From: Dysgonamonadaceae bacterium
GTDB taxonomy: Bacteria > Bacteroidota > Bacteroidia > Bacteroidales > Azobacteroidaceae
Assembly (NCBI GenBank): GCA_031255425.1
Contig: JAIRSN010000044.1
Location: 1-20,651 of the forward strand
Reading direction: 5' to 3'
Length of the DNA stretch: 20,651 nt
Below, in pieces: positions 1 through 7,968 of this stretch. Position numbers and translations under genes: made by a program. The notes under the pieces were generated by a model. It worked only from the letters and a program-made list of their open reading frames with translations. It was not told the DNA's origin and ran no database searches. Numbering within the stretch: the first letter of the stretch is position 1; the number at the start of each line of letters is the position of its first letter.

Positions 1-133
1 GAGTTCTCATTTGCGATTCCGGCGCGAGCCGGAAACGTTTTGGAGTACTCATTTGCGTTTCCGGCGCGCGCCGGAATCATGAATTTGTTAACATTTGCGA
101 GTTCGAGTTTCCCTCGAAACCGCCTCGCAGATT
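1..133. repeat. Three tandem 42-bp-period units with palindromic cores
   Basis: The word CATTTGCG starts at 8, 50 and 92, an exact 42-bp period. Unit 1 carries a hairpin at 17-34 (TTCCGGC / GCCGGAA, 4-nt loop). Unit 2 carries a perfect 18-bp palindrome at 59-76 (TTCCGGCGCGCGCCGGAA). Unit 3 has a diverged core that still folds: TTCGAG / CTCGAA nested inside TGCGAG / CTCGCA. The array is cut by the window start, so it may be longer. It is GC-rich inside an AT-rich intergenic region. Conserved pairing with changed sequence suggests structured RNA or a protein-binding site. No function is recognised. Confidence 0.7.
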
Positions 134-418
134 CCATAAACGCTTCCAGGAGTATCCTGAAAGCCATTTTGAGATAAAAAGAGAAGTAAAGGTTTATTAA
201 CAATTAGAAATTAACAATTCAATTAACATTTAATAATTCAATTAACAATTCAATTTTTATGAAGCGGCTGCGCCCTCCCAAAAATATAAAAGACACTGCG
301 TGTCCGCCGAATTATTAAATATTTTTAACTTGAACCCTATTTTATTAAAGATTTAACATTTTTATTTTTGCATCCGAAACAAAAAAAGAACAGTACGAAT
401 TAAAAAACAAGTAAAAAG
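134..418 (+). promoter_or_regulatory. AT-rich leader upstream of the Bat operon with a weak -7 box
   Basis: No gene is seen here. The stretch from about 193 to 257 repeats words like TTAACAATT and AATTCAATT. A Bacteroidetes-type -7 match TATTTTTG (TAnnTTTG) lies at 363-370, about 50 bp before the MoxR start, but no convincing TTTG box sits 19-21 bp upstream of it. It is the best promoter candidate for the operon, and it is weak. Confidence 0.35.
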
Positions 419-1414
419 ATGAGTCAAACAGTTGATATTCGTGAATTGAACGATAAGATTGAAAGCAAAAGCGGATTCGTCAGCCTGATAACCAAAGGAA
501 TGGATCAGGTGATAGTAGGGCAAAAACACCTGGTAGAATCCCTGTTGATCGGGCTGTTGTCGGACGGGCACATCCTGTTGGAAGGCGTCCCCGGACTGGC
601 AAAGACCCTGGCGATTAAAACCCTGGCATCCCTGATCGACGCCAAGTACAACCGGATCCAGTTCACCCCCGACTTGCTTCCCGCCGACGTGGTCGGCACG
701 ATGATTTACAGCCAGAAAAACGAAGAGTTCCAGGTGAAAAAAGGACCCGTCTTCGCCAACTTTGTGCTGGCGGACGAAATCAACCGCGCCCCCGCCAAAG
801 TGCAGAGCGCCCTGCTGGAAGGCATGCAGGAACGGCAGGTGACCATCGGCGAACAAACCTACCGCCTCCCCGAACCATTCCTGGTGATGGCGACGCAAAA
901 CCCCATCGAACAGGAAGGCACCTATCCGCTTCCGGAAGCGCAGGTCGACCGTTTCATGTTGAAAGTAGTCATCAATTATCCCAAAAAAGAAGAAGAAAAA
1001 CAAATCATCCGGCAGAACATTTCCGGCGAACAGCGAACCATTGTCCCGGTACTGAAAAAAGAAGAAATCCTCGAAGCGCGGAAGATTGTCAACGAAGTCT
1101 ACCTCGACGAGAAAATCGAGAAGTACATTGTCGACATTATTTTCGCCACCCGTTTCCCGCAGGAACACGGGCTGGGCGGCCTGAAAGAAATGATTTCTTT
1201 CGGCGCCTCCCCGCGCGCCTCCATCAACCTGGCGTTGGCGGCACGCGCCTTTGCCTTTATCAAGCGGAGAGGCTACGTTATCCCGGAAGATATTCGGGCG
1301 GTGTGCTTCGACGTCCTGCGCCACCGCATCGGCTTGAGTTACGAAGCGGAAGCCAACAACCTCACCCCGGAGGAAATCATCAGCGAAATACTAAACAAAA
1401 TAGAAGTGCCTTGA
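419..1414 (+). CDS. MoxR-family AAA+ ATPase, first gene of the Bat operon
   Basis: This is a 331-aa cytoplasmic MoxR/RavA-type AAA+ ATPase. Visible motifs are Walker A GVPGLAKT (residues 56-63, with Ala in place of the usual Gly before Lys, as is common in this subfamily), Walker B with LADEINRAP (117-125), sensor-1 ATQNP (158-162), LPEAQVDRFM (171-180) and the sensor-2 segment GASPRAS (262-268). Length and motif order match the AAA_3 plus AAA lid architecture. MoxR proteins typically act as chaperones for partner vWA proteins, and DUF58, BatA and BatB follow directly. The ATG at 419 follows an A-rich leader without a clear Shine-Dalgarno site, which is normal for Bacteroidetes. The specific client is inferred only from gene order. 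Confidence 0.95.
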   Translation: MSQTVDIRELNDKIESKSGFVSLITKGMDQVIVGQKHLVESLLIGLLSDGHILLEGVPGLAKTLAIKTLASLIDAKYNRIQFTPDLLPADVVGTMIYSQKNEEFQVKKGPVFANFVLADEINRAPAKVQSALLEGMQERQVTIGEQTYRLPEPFLVMATQNPIEQEGTYPLPEAQVDRFMLKVVINYPKKEEEKQIIRQNISGEQRTIVPVLKKEEILEARKIVNEVYLDEKIEKYIVDIIFATRFPQEHGLGGLKEMISFGASPRASINLALAARAFAFIKRRGYVIPEDIRAVCFDVLRHRIGLSYEAEANNLTPEEIISEILNKIEVP

Positions 1415-1440
1415 CAAATCAACAAAAAGGAGGAAAGAAG

Positions 1441-1530
1441 ATGAACCTTTCTTTCCTTTCTTTTGTTCCTTATTTCATTTGCAATGGAAACCAGCGAACT
1501 GTTAAAGAAAGTACGACAAATAGAGATTAA
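1441..1530 (+). other. Possible 29-codon leader ORF with strong Shine-Dalgarno, overlapping the DUF58 start
   Basis: A canonical AGGAGG at 1428-1433 precedes an ATG at 1441. The reading frame gives 29 residues beginning MNLSFLSFVPYF and stops at 1528-1530, overlapping the DUF58 start (1484) in another frame. GGAAAGAA (1432-1439) can pair with TTCTTTCC (1449-1456), which would partly occlude the ribosome site. Such a strong Shine-Dalgarno is unusual in Bacteroidetes. It may be a coupling or leader ORF, or a chance purine run. There is no evidence of expression. Confidence 0.25.
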
Positions 1531-2353
1531 GACCCGCGGCTTGTCCCGGAATATCTTTGCCGGGCAATACCATTCCGCATTTAAAGGAAGAGGAATGGCA
1601 TTTTCCGAAGTACGGGAATATGAATTCGGCGACGATACCCGCGACATCGACTGGAATGTCACCGCCCGTTATTCCAAACCCTTCGTGAAAGTGTTTGAAG
1701 AAGAACGGGAACTGACGGTGATGTTGCTTATCGACGTCTCGGGAAGCCAGGATTTCGGGACGCAGGGAATGTCGAAAAAGGATATGATAACGGAAATCGC
1801 GGCTACGCTGGCTTTTTCGGCGATACAAAACAACGATAAGATCGGCGTGATTTTCTTTTCCGAAAAAATAGAAAAGTTTATTCCCCCCCAGAAAGGGAAA
1901 AAGCACATCCTCTACGTCATCCGCGAGTTGATCGATTTTCAGCCGGCAGCCATGCAGACCGACATTACGCAGGCCTTGCAATACCTGACCAATGTCCTCA
2001 AAAAGCGGTGTACGGCGTTTGTCATTTCAGACTTTATCGACAACCGCGACTACCGGCATGCGCTTACGATCGCCAACCGCAAACACGACATGGTTGCCAT
2101 TCAGGTGTACGACGAAAGGGAAGCCGGAATACCCAACGTGGGACTGATGAAACTGAAGGATGCGGAAACGCAGAAAGAACAGTGGATCGATACCGCCTCG
2201 CCGAACGTGCGCCGGGCATATCAACACTGGTGGGAAAGCCGCCAGGCGGATATGCTCAACGCCTTCAAGAAGAGTTACGTCGATTCGGTCAGCATCCGCA
2301 CCGGCGAAGATTACGTGAAAGCATTGATGAACCTGTTTCATAAAAGAGCATAA
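1484..2353 (+). CDS. DUF58 domain protein of the Bat operon
   Basis: This is a 289-aa DUF58 family protein, a vWA-like fold found beside MoxR genes. The hallmark block VREYEFGDDTRDIDWNVTAR spans residues 43-62. A MIDAS-type DVSGS follows at 84-88 in a hydrophobic strand (VMLLIDVSGS). I chose the ATG at 1484 because METSELLKKVRQIEIKTRG matches how the family begins; the in-frame TTG at 1463 would add an unlikely FLISFA peptide. There is no signal peptide or membrane helix, so the protein is cytoplasmic and a plausible MoxR partner. The stop is 3 bp before the next gene, indicating co-transcription. The molecular role is unproven for the family. Confidence 0.92.
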   Translation: METSELLKKVRQIEIKTRGLSRNIFAGQYHSAFKGRGMAFSEVREYEFGDDTRDIDWNVTARYSKPFVKVFEEERELTVMLLIDVSGSQDFGTQGMSKKDMITEIAATLAFSAIQNNDKIGVIFFSEKIEKFIPPQKGKKHILYVIRELIDFQPAAMQTDITQALQYLTNVLKKRCTAFVISDFIDNRDYRHALTIANRKHDMVAIQVYDEREAGIPNVGLMKLKDAETQKEQWIDTASPNVRRAYQHWWESRQADMLNAFKKSYVDSVSIRTGEDYVKALMNLFHKRA

Positions 2354-2356
2354 GGT

Positions 2357-3328
2357 ATGACCATAAGAACAATCGCATGTAGCCTCTTTCTCCTGATTCC
2401 GGCAATTGTTCCGGCCTGGGCGCAGCCCCCGGTGATCGTCGCCTCGCTGGATTCCGCCCAAATAATGATCGGCGAACAGACCCGCCTTCACCTGGAAATT
2501 GCCGCCGCCAAAGACTGCCCGCTGCAACTGCCCTGGGTGACGGATACGCTGATGCAGGGCATCGAGGTGCTGGACATTTCCCAACCGGATACGTCGGACA
2601 TCGGCAACAATCGCGTGCAGATCAAATACGATTACCTGATTACCTCTTTCGATTCGGCGGCGTACCTGCTTCCGCCCTTCCGGCTGATCGCGGGCGCCGA
2701 CACGTTTTACTCCAACGAGCCGGCGCTGAAAGTGTCTACCCTGCCGGTCGACACGCAATCCGGCGAGTATTACGATATTAAAGATATAATGCGCCCGCCG
2801 CTCGTGCTTGCCGACTATGTGTATGTCCTGTATTATATCCTGGCGGGATGCCTGTTGCTGCTGCTTGTCCTCTATATTATTTTAAGGAAAAAAGAACAAC
2901 AGCCGGTCTTTTCCTTTCAAAAGGAAGAAAAAACGAAACTTCCGCCGCACGTAAGAGCGTTGCAGGCATTGGACGGGATAAAAACGCAAAAACTGTGGCA
3001 ACAGGGGAAAGAGAAGGAATACCATTCGCTCGTTTCGGATACACTGCGGAAATACATCGAGGAACGCTTCCAGGTGTATGCCCCGGAAATGACGTCCGGC
3101 GAAACGCTGCAAAAGATGCGGGGAATCAGCGACGCGGACTTTGTCTACGACAATCTGAAGCAACTGCTGCTGCTTGCCGACCTGGTCAAGTTTGCCAAGT
3201 ACCGTCCCGTGCCGGAGGAAAACGAGTTGAGCATCCGGAATGCCTACCTCTTTGTGGACAGTACCATCCCGGTCCGGCGAAACGAAGCGGACGGGGAAAG
3301 TGAAAAGAACGAAACAATAAACCCTTAA
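2357..3328 (+). CDS. Membrane-anchored BatD-like protein between DUF58 and BatA
   Basis: This 323-aa envelope protein has a signal peptide (residues 1-23, ending AWAQ) and an extracytoplasmic beta-rich domain (about 24-150). The stretch SFDSAAYLLPPFRLIAGADTF resembles the Ig-like BatD modules. One transmembrane helix lies at about 157-176 and is followed by a basic cytoplasmic tail with an alpha-helical region (195-300). The tail contains LVSDTLRKYIEERF, comparable to the C-terminal cytoplasmic segment of BatD (7695-7950), so the gene looks like a short BatD relative. It starts 3 bp after DUF58 and ends 11 bp before batA. A protein of this type commonly sits here in Bacteroidales Bat operons. 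Its function is unknown. Confidence 0.85.
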   Translation: MTIRTIACSLFLLIPAIVPAWAQPPVIVASLDSAQIMIGEQTRLHLEIAAAKDCPLQLPWVTDTLMQGIEVLDISQPDTSDIGNNRVQIKYDYLITSFDSAAYLLPPFRLIAGADTFYSNEPALKVSTLPVDTQSGEYYDIKDIMRPPLVLADYVYVLYYILAGCLLLLLVLYIILRKKEQQPVFSFQKEEKTKLPPHVRALQALDGIKTQKLWQQGKEKEYHSLVSDTLRKYIEERFQVYAPEMTSGETLQKMRGISDADFVYDNLKQLLLLADLVKFAKYRPVPEENELSIRNAYLFVDSTIPVRRNEADGESEKNETINP

Positions 3329-3339
3329 TATCCAAACGT

Positions 3340-4323
3340 ATGGTTTTTGCGAATCCGCTTTGTTTTTTACTGTTGCTTTTGCTCCTCCCGATGATTGGGT
3401 GGTATCTCTGGAAGCACCGCCAGATGCAAGCCAGCCTCCGTTTATCTTCGTCGGAAGGATTCCTGAAAGCGCCGAAAACGTATCGAATATACGCCCGGCA
3501 TCTGCCCTTCGTTTTAAGAATAGCGGCATTGATCTTCCTGATTATCGCACTGGCGCGGCCGCAAAGCACAAACAGTTGGAACCAGACAACAACCGAAGGC
3601 ATCGACATCGCCCTGACCGTGGATATATCGACGTCGATGTTGGCGGAAGACTTGAAACCCAACCGGCTGGAAGCCGCCAAAGACGTAGCCGCTTCCTTTA
3701 TCAACGGGCGCCCGACGGACAACATCGGGCTGGTTGTCTTTTCCGGCGAAAGTTTTACGCAGTGTCCCCTGACGACCGACCATGCCAACCTGCTCAACCT
3801 GTTGAAAGACGTCAAATGCGGAATGATCGAAGACGGAACCGCCATCGGTCACGGTCTGGCAACCGCCGTGAGCCGCCTGAAAGACAGCCAGGCAAAGTCC
3901 AAAGTCATCATCCTGCTGACGGATGGAACCAACAACAGCGGCGAAATCGCACCGGTCACGGCGGCTGAAATAGCGAAAACATACAACGTCCGCGTGTACA
4001 CGGTCGGCGTCGGGACGAAAGGCGAAGCGCCCTATCCCTACCAGACCAGCGCAGGGATACGTTACCAGAATATCCCGGTCGACATCGACGAGCCGACGTT
4101 GACCCGCATCGCCCAGATCACCGGCGGATTGTATTTCCGGGCAACCAACAACGCCGTGCTGAAAGAAATCTACCGGGAAATCGACCAGTTGGAGAAAACA
4201 AAAATGAGCGTTCAGGAGTACAGCAAGAAGCAGGAAGAATACCTGCTGTTTGCGTTCGCCGGGTTTATTTTCTTCCTGCTGGAGATACTGACGCGATACA
4301 TCCTATTAAGAAACATACCGTAA
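3340..4323 (+). CDS. batA: BatA, membrane-anchored vWA protein
   Basis: This is a 327-aa protein with two N-terminal transmembrane helices (about 7-25 and 56-73, the second ending in ALARPQ), a large vWA domain (about 88-290) and a C-terminal helix (about 300-322). The MIDAS metal site is complete: DISTS (95-99), the Thr of GTAIGHG (166-172) and LTDGTNN (193-199). This is the standard BatA layout of helices flanking a vWA domain. In Bacteroides fragilis the bat locus was linked to aerotolerance. Adjacent MoxR and BatB suggest a membrane vWA complex remodelled by the ATPase, which is inference. The gap to batB is 12 bp. Confidence 0.93.
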   Translation: MVFANPLCFLLLLLLLPMIGWYLWKHRQMQASLRLSSSEGFLKAPKTYRIYARHLPFVLRIAALIFLIIALARPQSTNSWNQTTTEGIDIALTVDISTSMLAEDLKPNRLEAAKDVAASFINGRPTDNIGLVVFSGESFTQCPLTTDHANLLNLLKDVKCGMIEDGTAIGHGLATAVSRLKDSQAKSKVIILLTDGTNNSGEIAPVTAAEIAKTYNVRVYTVGVGTKGEAPYPYQTSAGIRYQNIPVDIDEPTLTRIAQITGGLYFRATNNAVLKEIYREIDQLEKTKMSVQEYSKKQEEYLLFAFAGFIFFLLEILTRYILLRNIP

Positions 4324-4335
4324 AAACTGAAGTTT

Positions 4336-5349
4336 ATGTTTAGATTCGAACAGGCAGGTTATTTATATTTATTGTTGCTGTTGCCGGTATTGTTGCTGCT
4401 GTTTATCTACTATATGCAGGGCAAGAAAAGGGCGTTAAAGAAATTCGGGAACATGCATTTGCTCAAAGCGCTGATGCCGGACGTTGCCCTGAAAAAGCAA
4501 TCCCTCAAGTTCTGGATCCTGTTTCTGTGTACAGGCCTGTTTATTCTCGTCCTGGCGCGCCCGCAATTCGGCTCGAAGCTGGAAATCGTGAAGAAGCAGG
4601 GCATCGAAGTCATGGTTTGCTTAGATGTCTCCAACTCGATGCTTTCGACGGACGTAACGCCCAGCCGCCTGGACAAGGCAAAGCAGATACTGTCCCGGCT
4701 GGTGGACAACCTGACGAACGACAAAATCGGGTTGATTGTTTTCGCCGGCGATGCGTATATCCAGTTGCCGATTACATCGGATTATGTTTCCGCCAAGATG
4801 TTCCTGTCGTCCATCAATCCCACGATGGTGCCGGCGCAAGGCACCGCGATCGGTTCGGCGATCAACCTGGCGGAGAAATCTTTTTCCCCGAACGAAAAGG
4901 CGGAGAAGACCATTATCATTATCACCGACGGGGAAGACCACGAAGACAATGCCGCCAAGGTAGCCGAACTGTCGGCAAAGAAAGGGATTACGGTCAATGT
5001 CCTGGGCATCGGCTCGGTGCAGGGAAGCCCCATCCCGACCGGCAAAGGCTACTTTAAGGACAACGACGGGAACATGGTCCTGACCAAACTGAACGAAGCC
5101 ATGTGCCGGGAGATTGCCGTCGCCGGAAACGGGCTCTATGCGCGGGTCGATCATACGAACAACGCATTGAAAGCGCTCCAGAAGGAATTGGATAAAAAGA
5201 CAAAGTCCGAGATTGAAAGCAAAGTCTATTCTTCCTACGACGAAAAATACCCCATCCCCGCCTGGATACTCTTCGGCTTATTGGTCGTAGAGTTTTTTAT
5301 TTTAGACAGGAGAAACAGAGTTTTAAGTAAAATCAAATTGTTTTCGTAA
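4336..5349 (+). CDS. batB: BatB, membrane-anchored vWA protein
   Basis: This 337-aa paralogue of BatA has the same architecture: helices at about 9-26 and 58-75 (ending VLARPQ), a vWA domain at about 89-300, and a C-terminal helix near 310-328. The MIDAS residues are intact: DVSNS (97-101), GTAIGSA (169-175) and ITDGEDHED (196-204). BatA and BatB lie next to each other in most Bacteroidetes, and heterodimerisation is often proposed. The stop codon is 1 bp before the batC ATG, so translation is probably coupled. Assignment as B rather than A rests on order and on the ITDGEDHED variant. Confidence 0.93.
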   Translation: MFRFEQAGYLYLLLLLPVLLLLFIYYMQGKKRALKKFGNMHLLKALMPDVALKKQSLKFWILFLCTGLFILVLARPQFGSKLEIVKKQGIEVMVCLDVSNSMLSTDVTPSRLDKAKQILSRLVDNLTNDKIGLIVFAGDAYIQLPITSDYVSAKMFLSSINPTMVPAQGTAIGSAINLAEKSFSPNEKAEKTIIIITDGEDHEDNAAKVAELSAKKGITVNVLGIGSVQGSPIPTGKGYFKDNDGNMVLTKLNEAMCREIAVAGNGLYARVDHTNNALKALQKELDKKTKSEIESKVYSSYDEKYPIPAWILFGLLVVEFFILDRRNRVLSKIKLFS

Positions 5350-5350
5350 G

Positions 5351-6079
5351 ATGAAGAAGAACGTTCACTTGCCGTTTGCCGCCCCGTTGAGATACGGATG
5401 GATGATCCTGTGTTTTGCGACCGGTTTTTCCACGCTTGCCTTTTCCCAGAAGCAAGTGCGCAAAGACATCCGGGAAGGCAACAAAGAATACAGACAGGAG
5501 AAATTCAACGACGCCGAACTGGATTACCGGAAGGCATTGGAGGGCGATGCCCGTTCCATAGAAGCCGCGTACAATTTAGGCAACACCCTCTACAGACAGG
5601 GAAAGTTGCAGGATGCTTTTGAGCAATACCGGACGGTGACCGGTAACGAAACCGACAAGCGGAAACTGGCTGCCACCTGGCACAACATGGGAAATATCCT
5701 GATGGCAGCAAAAGACTATGGGAAAAGCATCGACGCCTACAAGAATGCGCTGAGGAACAATCCGGAGGACGACGAATCCCGGTACAACCTGGCGCTTGCC
5801 CAAAAGCTCCGGGACGACCAACAACAAGACCAACAACAAGATCAACAGCAGGATCAGCAACAAGAGCAGCAGCAGGAGCAACAACAAGAGCAAAAGCAAG
5901 AGGAACAACCGCAGCAGCAGGAGCAACAGGAACAGCAAAACCCCCACGAAATGAGCAAGCAAAATGCCGACCAGATACTGGACGCCATGATGCAGGAGGA
6001 AAAAAACACGCAGGAGAAAGTGAAAATGGAACAGGTGAAGCAACGAAAACAACGCCAACGGCAAAACAAAAACTGGTAA
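5351..6079 (+). CDS. batC: BatC, periplasmic TPR protein with Gln-rich tail
   Basis: This is a 242-aa protein with a signal peptide (about residues 1-33, ending LAFSQ). About three TPR repeats follow at 39-140 (AAYNLGNTLYRQGKLQDA, TWHNMGNILMAAKDYGKSI). A low-complexity tail at 156-197 is built on [D/E]QQQ, and the last 45 residues are charged and helical. TPR modules bind partner peptides, and in Bat operons BatC is thought to scaffold the vWA proteins on the periplasmic side. The tail comes from seven 12-bp units (5816-5899) and may vary in length between strains. Long Leu- and Cys-rich frames on the opposite strand here are artefacts of the Gln codons. Confidence 0.9.
   Translation: MKKNVHLPFAAPLRYGWMILCFATGFSTLAFSQKQVRKDIREGNKEYRQEKFNDAELDYRKALEGDARSIEAAYNLGNTLYRQGKLQDAFEQYRTVTGNETDKRKLAATWHNMGNILMAAKDYGKSIDAYKNALRNNPEDDESRYNLALAQKLRDDQQQDQQQDQQQDQQQEQQQEQQQEQKQEEQPQQQEQQEQQNPHEMSKQNADQILDAMMQEEKNTQEKVKMEQVKQRKQRQRQNKNW
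5816..5899 (+). repeat. Seven 12-bp units encoding [D/E]QQQ inside batC
   Basis: Units begin at 5816, 5828, 5840, 5852, 5864, 5876 and 5888, each encoding Asp or Glu followed by three Gln (Gln-Lys-Gln in the last). They differ mainly in CAA/CAG and GAC/GAT choice, so the peptide is more constant than the DNA. Less regular Gln/Glu codons continue to about 5940. Slippage or recombination could change the number of units without shifting the frame. Confidence 0.9.
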
Positions 6080-6084
6080 CGAAC

Positions 6085-7953
6085 ATGAACAAGTCACTCC
6101 CCAATTATTTACGTATGAAAAAGGCAATATTTCTGTCCATACTGTTCCTTGCAGGGACCGTGAGTGTATTTTCGCAAATCACCTTCAAGGGCACCGCTCC
6201 GGGAGCGGTCGTTTCCGGCGAACAGTTCCGGGTGAACTACACCCTGACCACGGCGGGCGAAAAAGGGAAAGACATCCGCCTCCCCGAAACCGGCGACCTG
6301 AAAGTGCTGTACGGACCTACGCTGTCCGGGCAAAGTTCTTCGACAAGCATTGTCAACGGGAATGTTTCGACGCAGGCTTATTTCACCTATACCTTTGTCC
6401 TGCTTGCCGAAAAGGAAGGCGAGTTTACGATTCCGCAAGCCACCATCAAAGTGGGTAACAGCGAATACAAATCCAACGAGTTGAAGGTGAAAGTCCTGCC
6501 GCAGGACCAGGCCGCCGAAGCCGCTTCCGCCAACCGGCAAGCCGAACAGCAGCAAAACAGCCCGTCGGGCAGTGCGCAGGCGCTTTCCAACGAAGAAGTT
6601 TTCATCCGGATGCATGTCTCCAAGTCGTCTGTTTACGAGAACGAAGGATTTCTGGTTACGTTCAAGCTGTACAGCCTGGTGGATGTCCTCGGCTTTGAGA
6701 ACGTGAAGTTCCCCGAATTCGAAGGGTTCATCGCACAGGAAATCGACCTGCCCGAAGACAAACAACTGAATCTGGAGAACTACCGGGGGCGCAATTACCG
6801 GACCGTGGTGCTTAAGCAGGTGATACTGTATCCGCAGCGTTCCGGCAAAATAACCATCCCTTCCGGCAAGTTCGATACCAATATCCGGATGCGGGCGCAA
6901 GCGCAACGGCAGCGCAGCTTCTTCGACGATTTCTTCGATGCCTATACCAATGTCAAGAAAACATTGATTTCTTCCCCGGCAACCATCGACGTGAAACCCT
7001 TGCCCGCCGGCAAGCCGGCTTCCTTTTCCGGGGCGGTGGGCGACTACCGGCTGGCGTCGTCCATCAGCGCCACCCGGATGAAAGCAAACGAGCCGGTGAC
7101 GATTAAGATCAGCATCTCCGGAACCGGAAACATCAAGATGCTGAAAAACCCGGAACTCGTGTTCCCGAACGACTTTGAGATCTACGACCCGAAGGTCGAC
7201 GTCAACGCGAAGGCATCCGCTTCCGGCGTCAGCGGGACGAAAACCATCGAGTACTACGCCGTCCCCCGGTACGCGGGCGACTTTACCATCCCCAGCGTCC
7301 GGTTTTCGTACTTCGACCTGAAGACAAAGGCTTACAAAACACATTCCACCGAACCCTGGCACTTGCAGGTGGAACCCGGAGCGGGCGGGACTGCGCCGGC
7401 GGCAACGATTGTCAATGCCACAAACAAAGAGGATGTCCGCTTTGTGGGACAGGACATCCGCCACATCAAAACCGGCGGGTTCCGGTTCCGGAACGACGGG
7501 TTCTTCTTCGGCACCTGGCGCTACGGGCTGTCGTACCTGGTGCCGGCGCTGCTGTTTGCCGTCTTCTTCCTTATATACAGGAAGCAGGTGAAGGAAAATG
7601 CGAACCTCGCGCTGGTGCGGACGCGGAAAGCAAACAAAGTCGCCTCGAAGCGGCTGAAACAGGCGAACCGCTACCTGAAGGAAAACAAACGCGAAGCGTT
7701 TTACGACGAAACCCTGAAAGCGGTATGGGGCTACCTGAGCGACAAGTTAACGATTCCGGTGTCCGGTTTAACGAAGGACAATGTAGAAGCCGAGCTGATC
7801 GCCTACGGCGTGGCGGAAGAACTGATCCGCCAATTTATAACCATCCTGAATACCGCAGAGTTCGCCCGTTTCGCTCCTTCGCAACCGGAAGGCGCGATGG
7901 ACGATTTGTATCATTCGACCGTCAACGCCATCAATCAAATGGAGAAAATCTAA
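6085..7953 (+). CDS. batD: BatD, large envelope protein of the Bat operon
   Basis: This protein has 622 aa from the ATG at 6085, or 612 aa from the ATG at 6115. The later start gives a cleaner signal peptide (MKKAIFLSILFLAG...FSQ); the earlier one is only 5 bp from the batC stop, so both are listed. A long extracytoplasmic part of tandem beta-sandwich modules covers about residues 31-470. It is interrupted by a Gln/Ser/Ala linker (about 142-168). One transmembrane helix lies at about 481-500, followed by a basic cytoplasmic tail. Length and order match the BatD (oxygen tolerance) family. BatD probably displays or organises the complex on the outer face of the inner membrane. This is inferred from topology. 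Confidence 0.92.
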   Translation: MNKSLPNYLRMKKAIFLSILFLAGTVSVFSQITFKGTAPGAVVSGEQFRVNYTLTTAGEKGKDIRLPETGDLKVLYGPTLSGQSSSTSIVNGNVSTQAYFTYTFVLLAEKEGEFTIPQATIKVGNSEYKSNELKVKVLPQDQAAEAASANRQAEQQQNSPSGSAQALSNEEVFIRMHVSKSSVYENEGFLVTFKLYSLVDVLGFENVKFPEFEGFIAQEIDLPEDKQLNLENYRGRNYRTVVLKQVILYPQRSGKITIPSGKFDTNIRMRAQAQRQRSFFDDFFDAYTNVKKTLISSPATIDVKPLPAGKPASFSGAVGDYRLASSISATRMKANEPVTIKISISGTGNIKMLKNPELVFPNDFEIYDPKVDVNAKASASGVSGTKTIEYYAVPRYAGDFTIPSVRFSYFDLKTKAYKTHSTEPWHLQVEPGAGGTAPAATIVNATNKEDVRFVGQDIRHIKTGGFRFRNDGFFFGTWRYGLSYLVPALLFAVFFLIYRKQVKENANLALVRTRKANKVASKRLKQANRYLKENKREAFYDETLKAVWGYLSDKLTIPVSGLTKDNVEAELIAYGVAEELIRQFITILNTAEFARFAPSQPEGAMDDLYHSTVNAINQMEKI

Positions 7954-7968
7954 ACGTCACCTAAAAGA

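Noticed and set aside
1..133. CRISPR array
   Set aside because: The period is 42 bp with only three diverged units and no distinct spacers of regular length or cas genes.
362..1324. Minus-strand 320-aa frame opposite MoxR
   Set aside because: Shadow of a GC-rich gene with clear AAA+ motifs; the product is Phe- and Gly-rich without domains.
5505..6127. Minus-strand Leu-, Ala- or Cys-rich frames opposite batC
   Set aside because: They are reverse reads of Gln codons in the batC tail, with no start or motif support.
6109..7464. 451-aa minus-strand frame opposite batD
   Set aside because: BatD has a signal peptide, membrane helix and family length; the opposite frame is an artefact of high GC.
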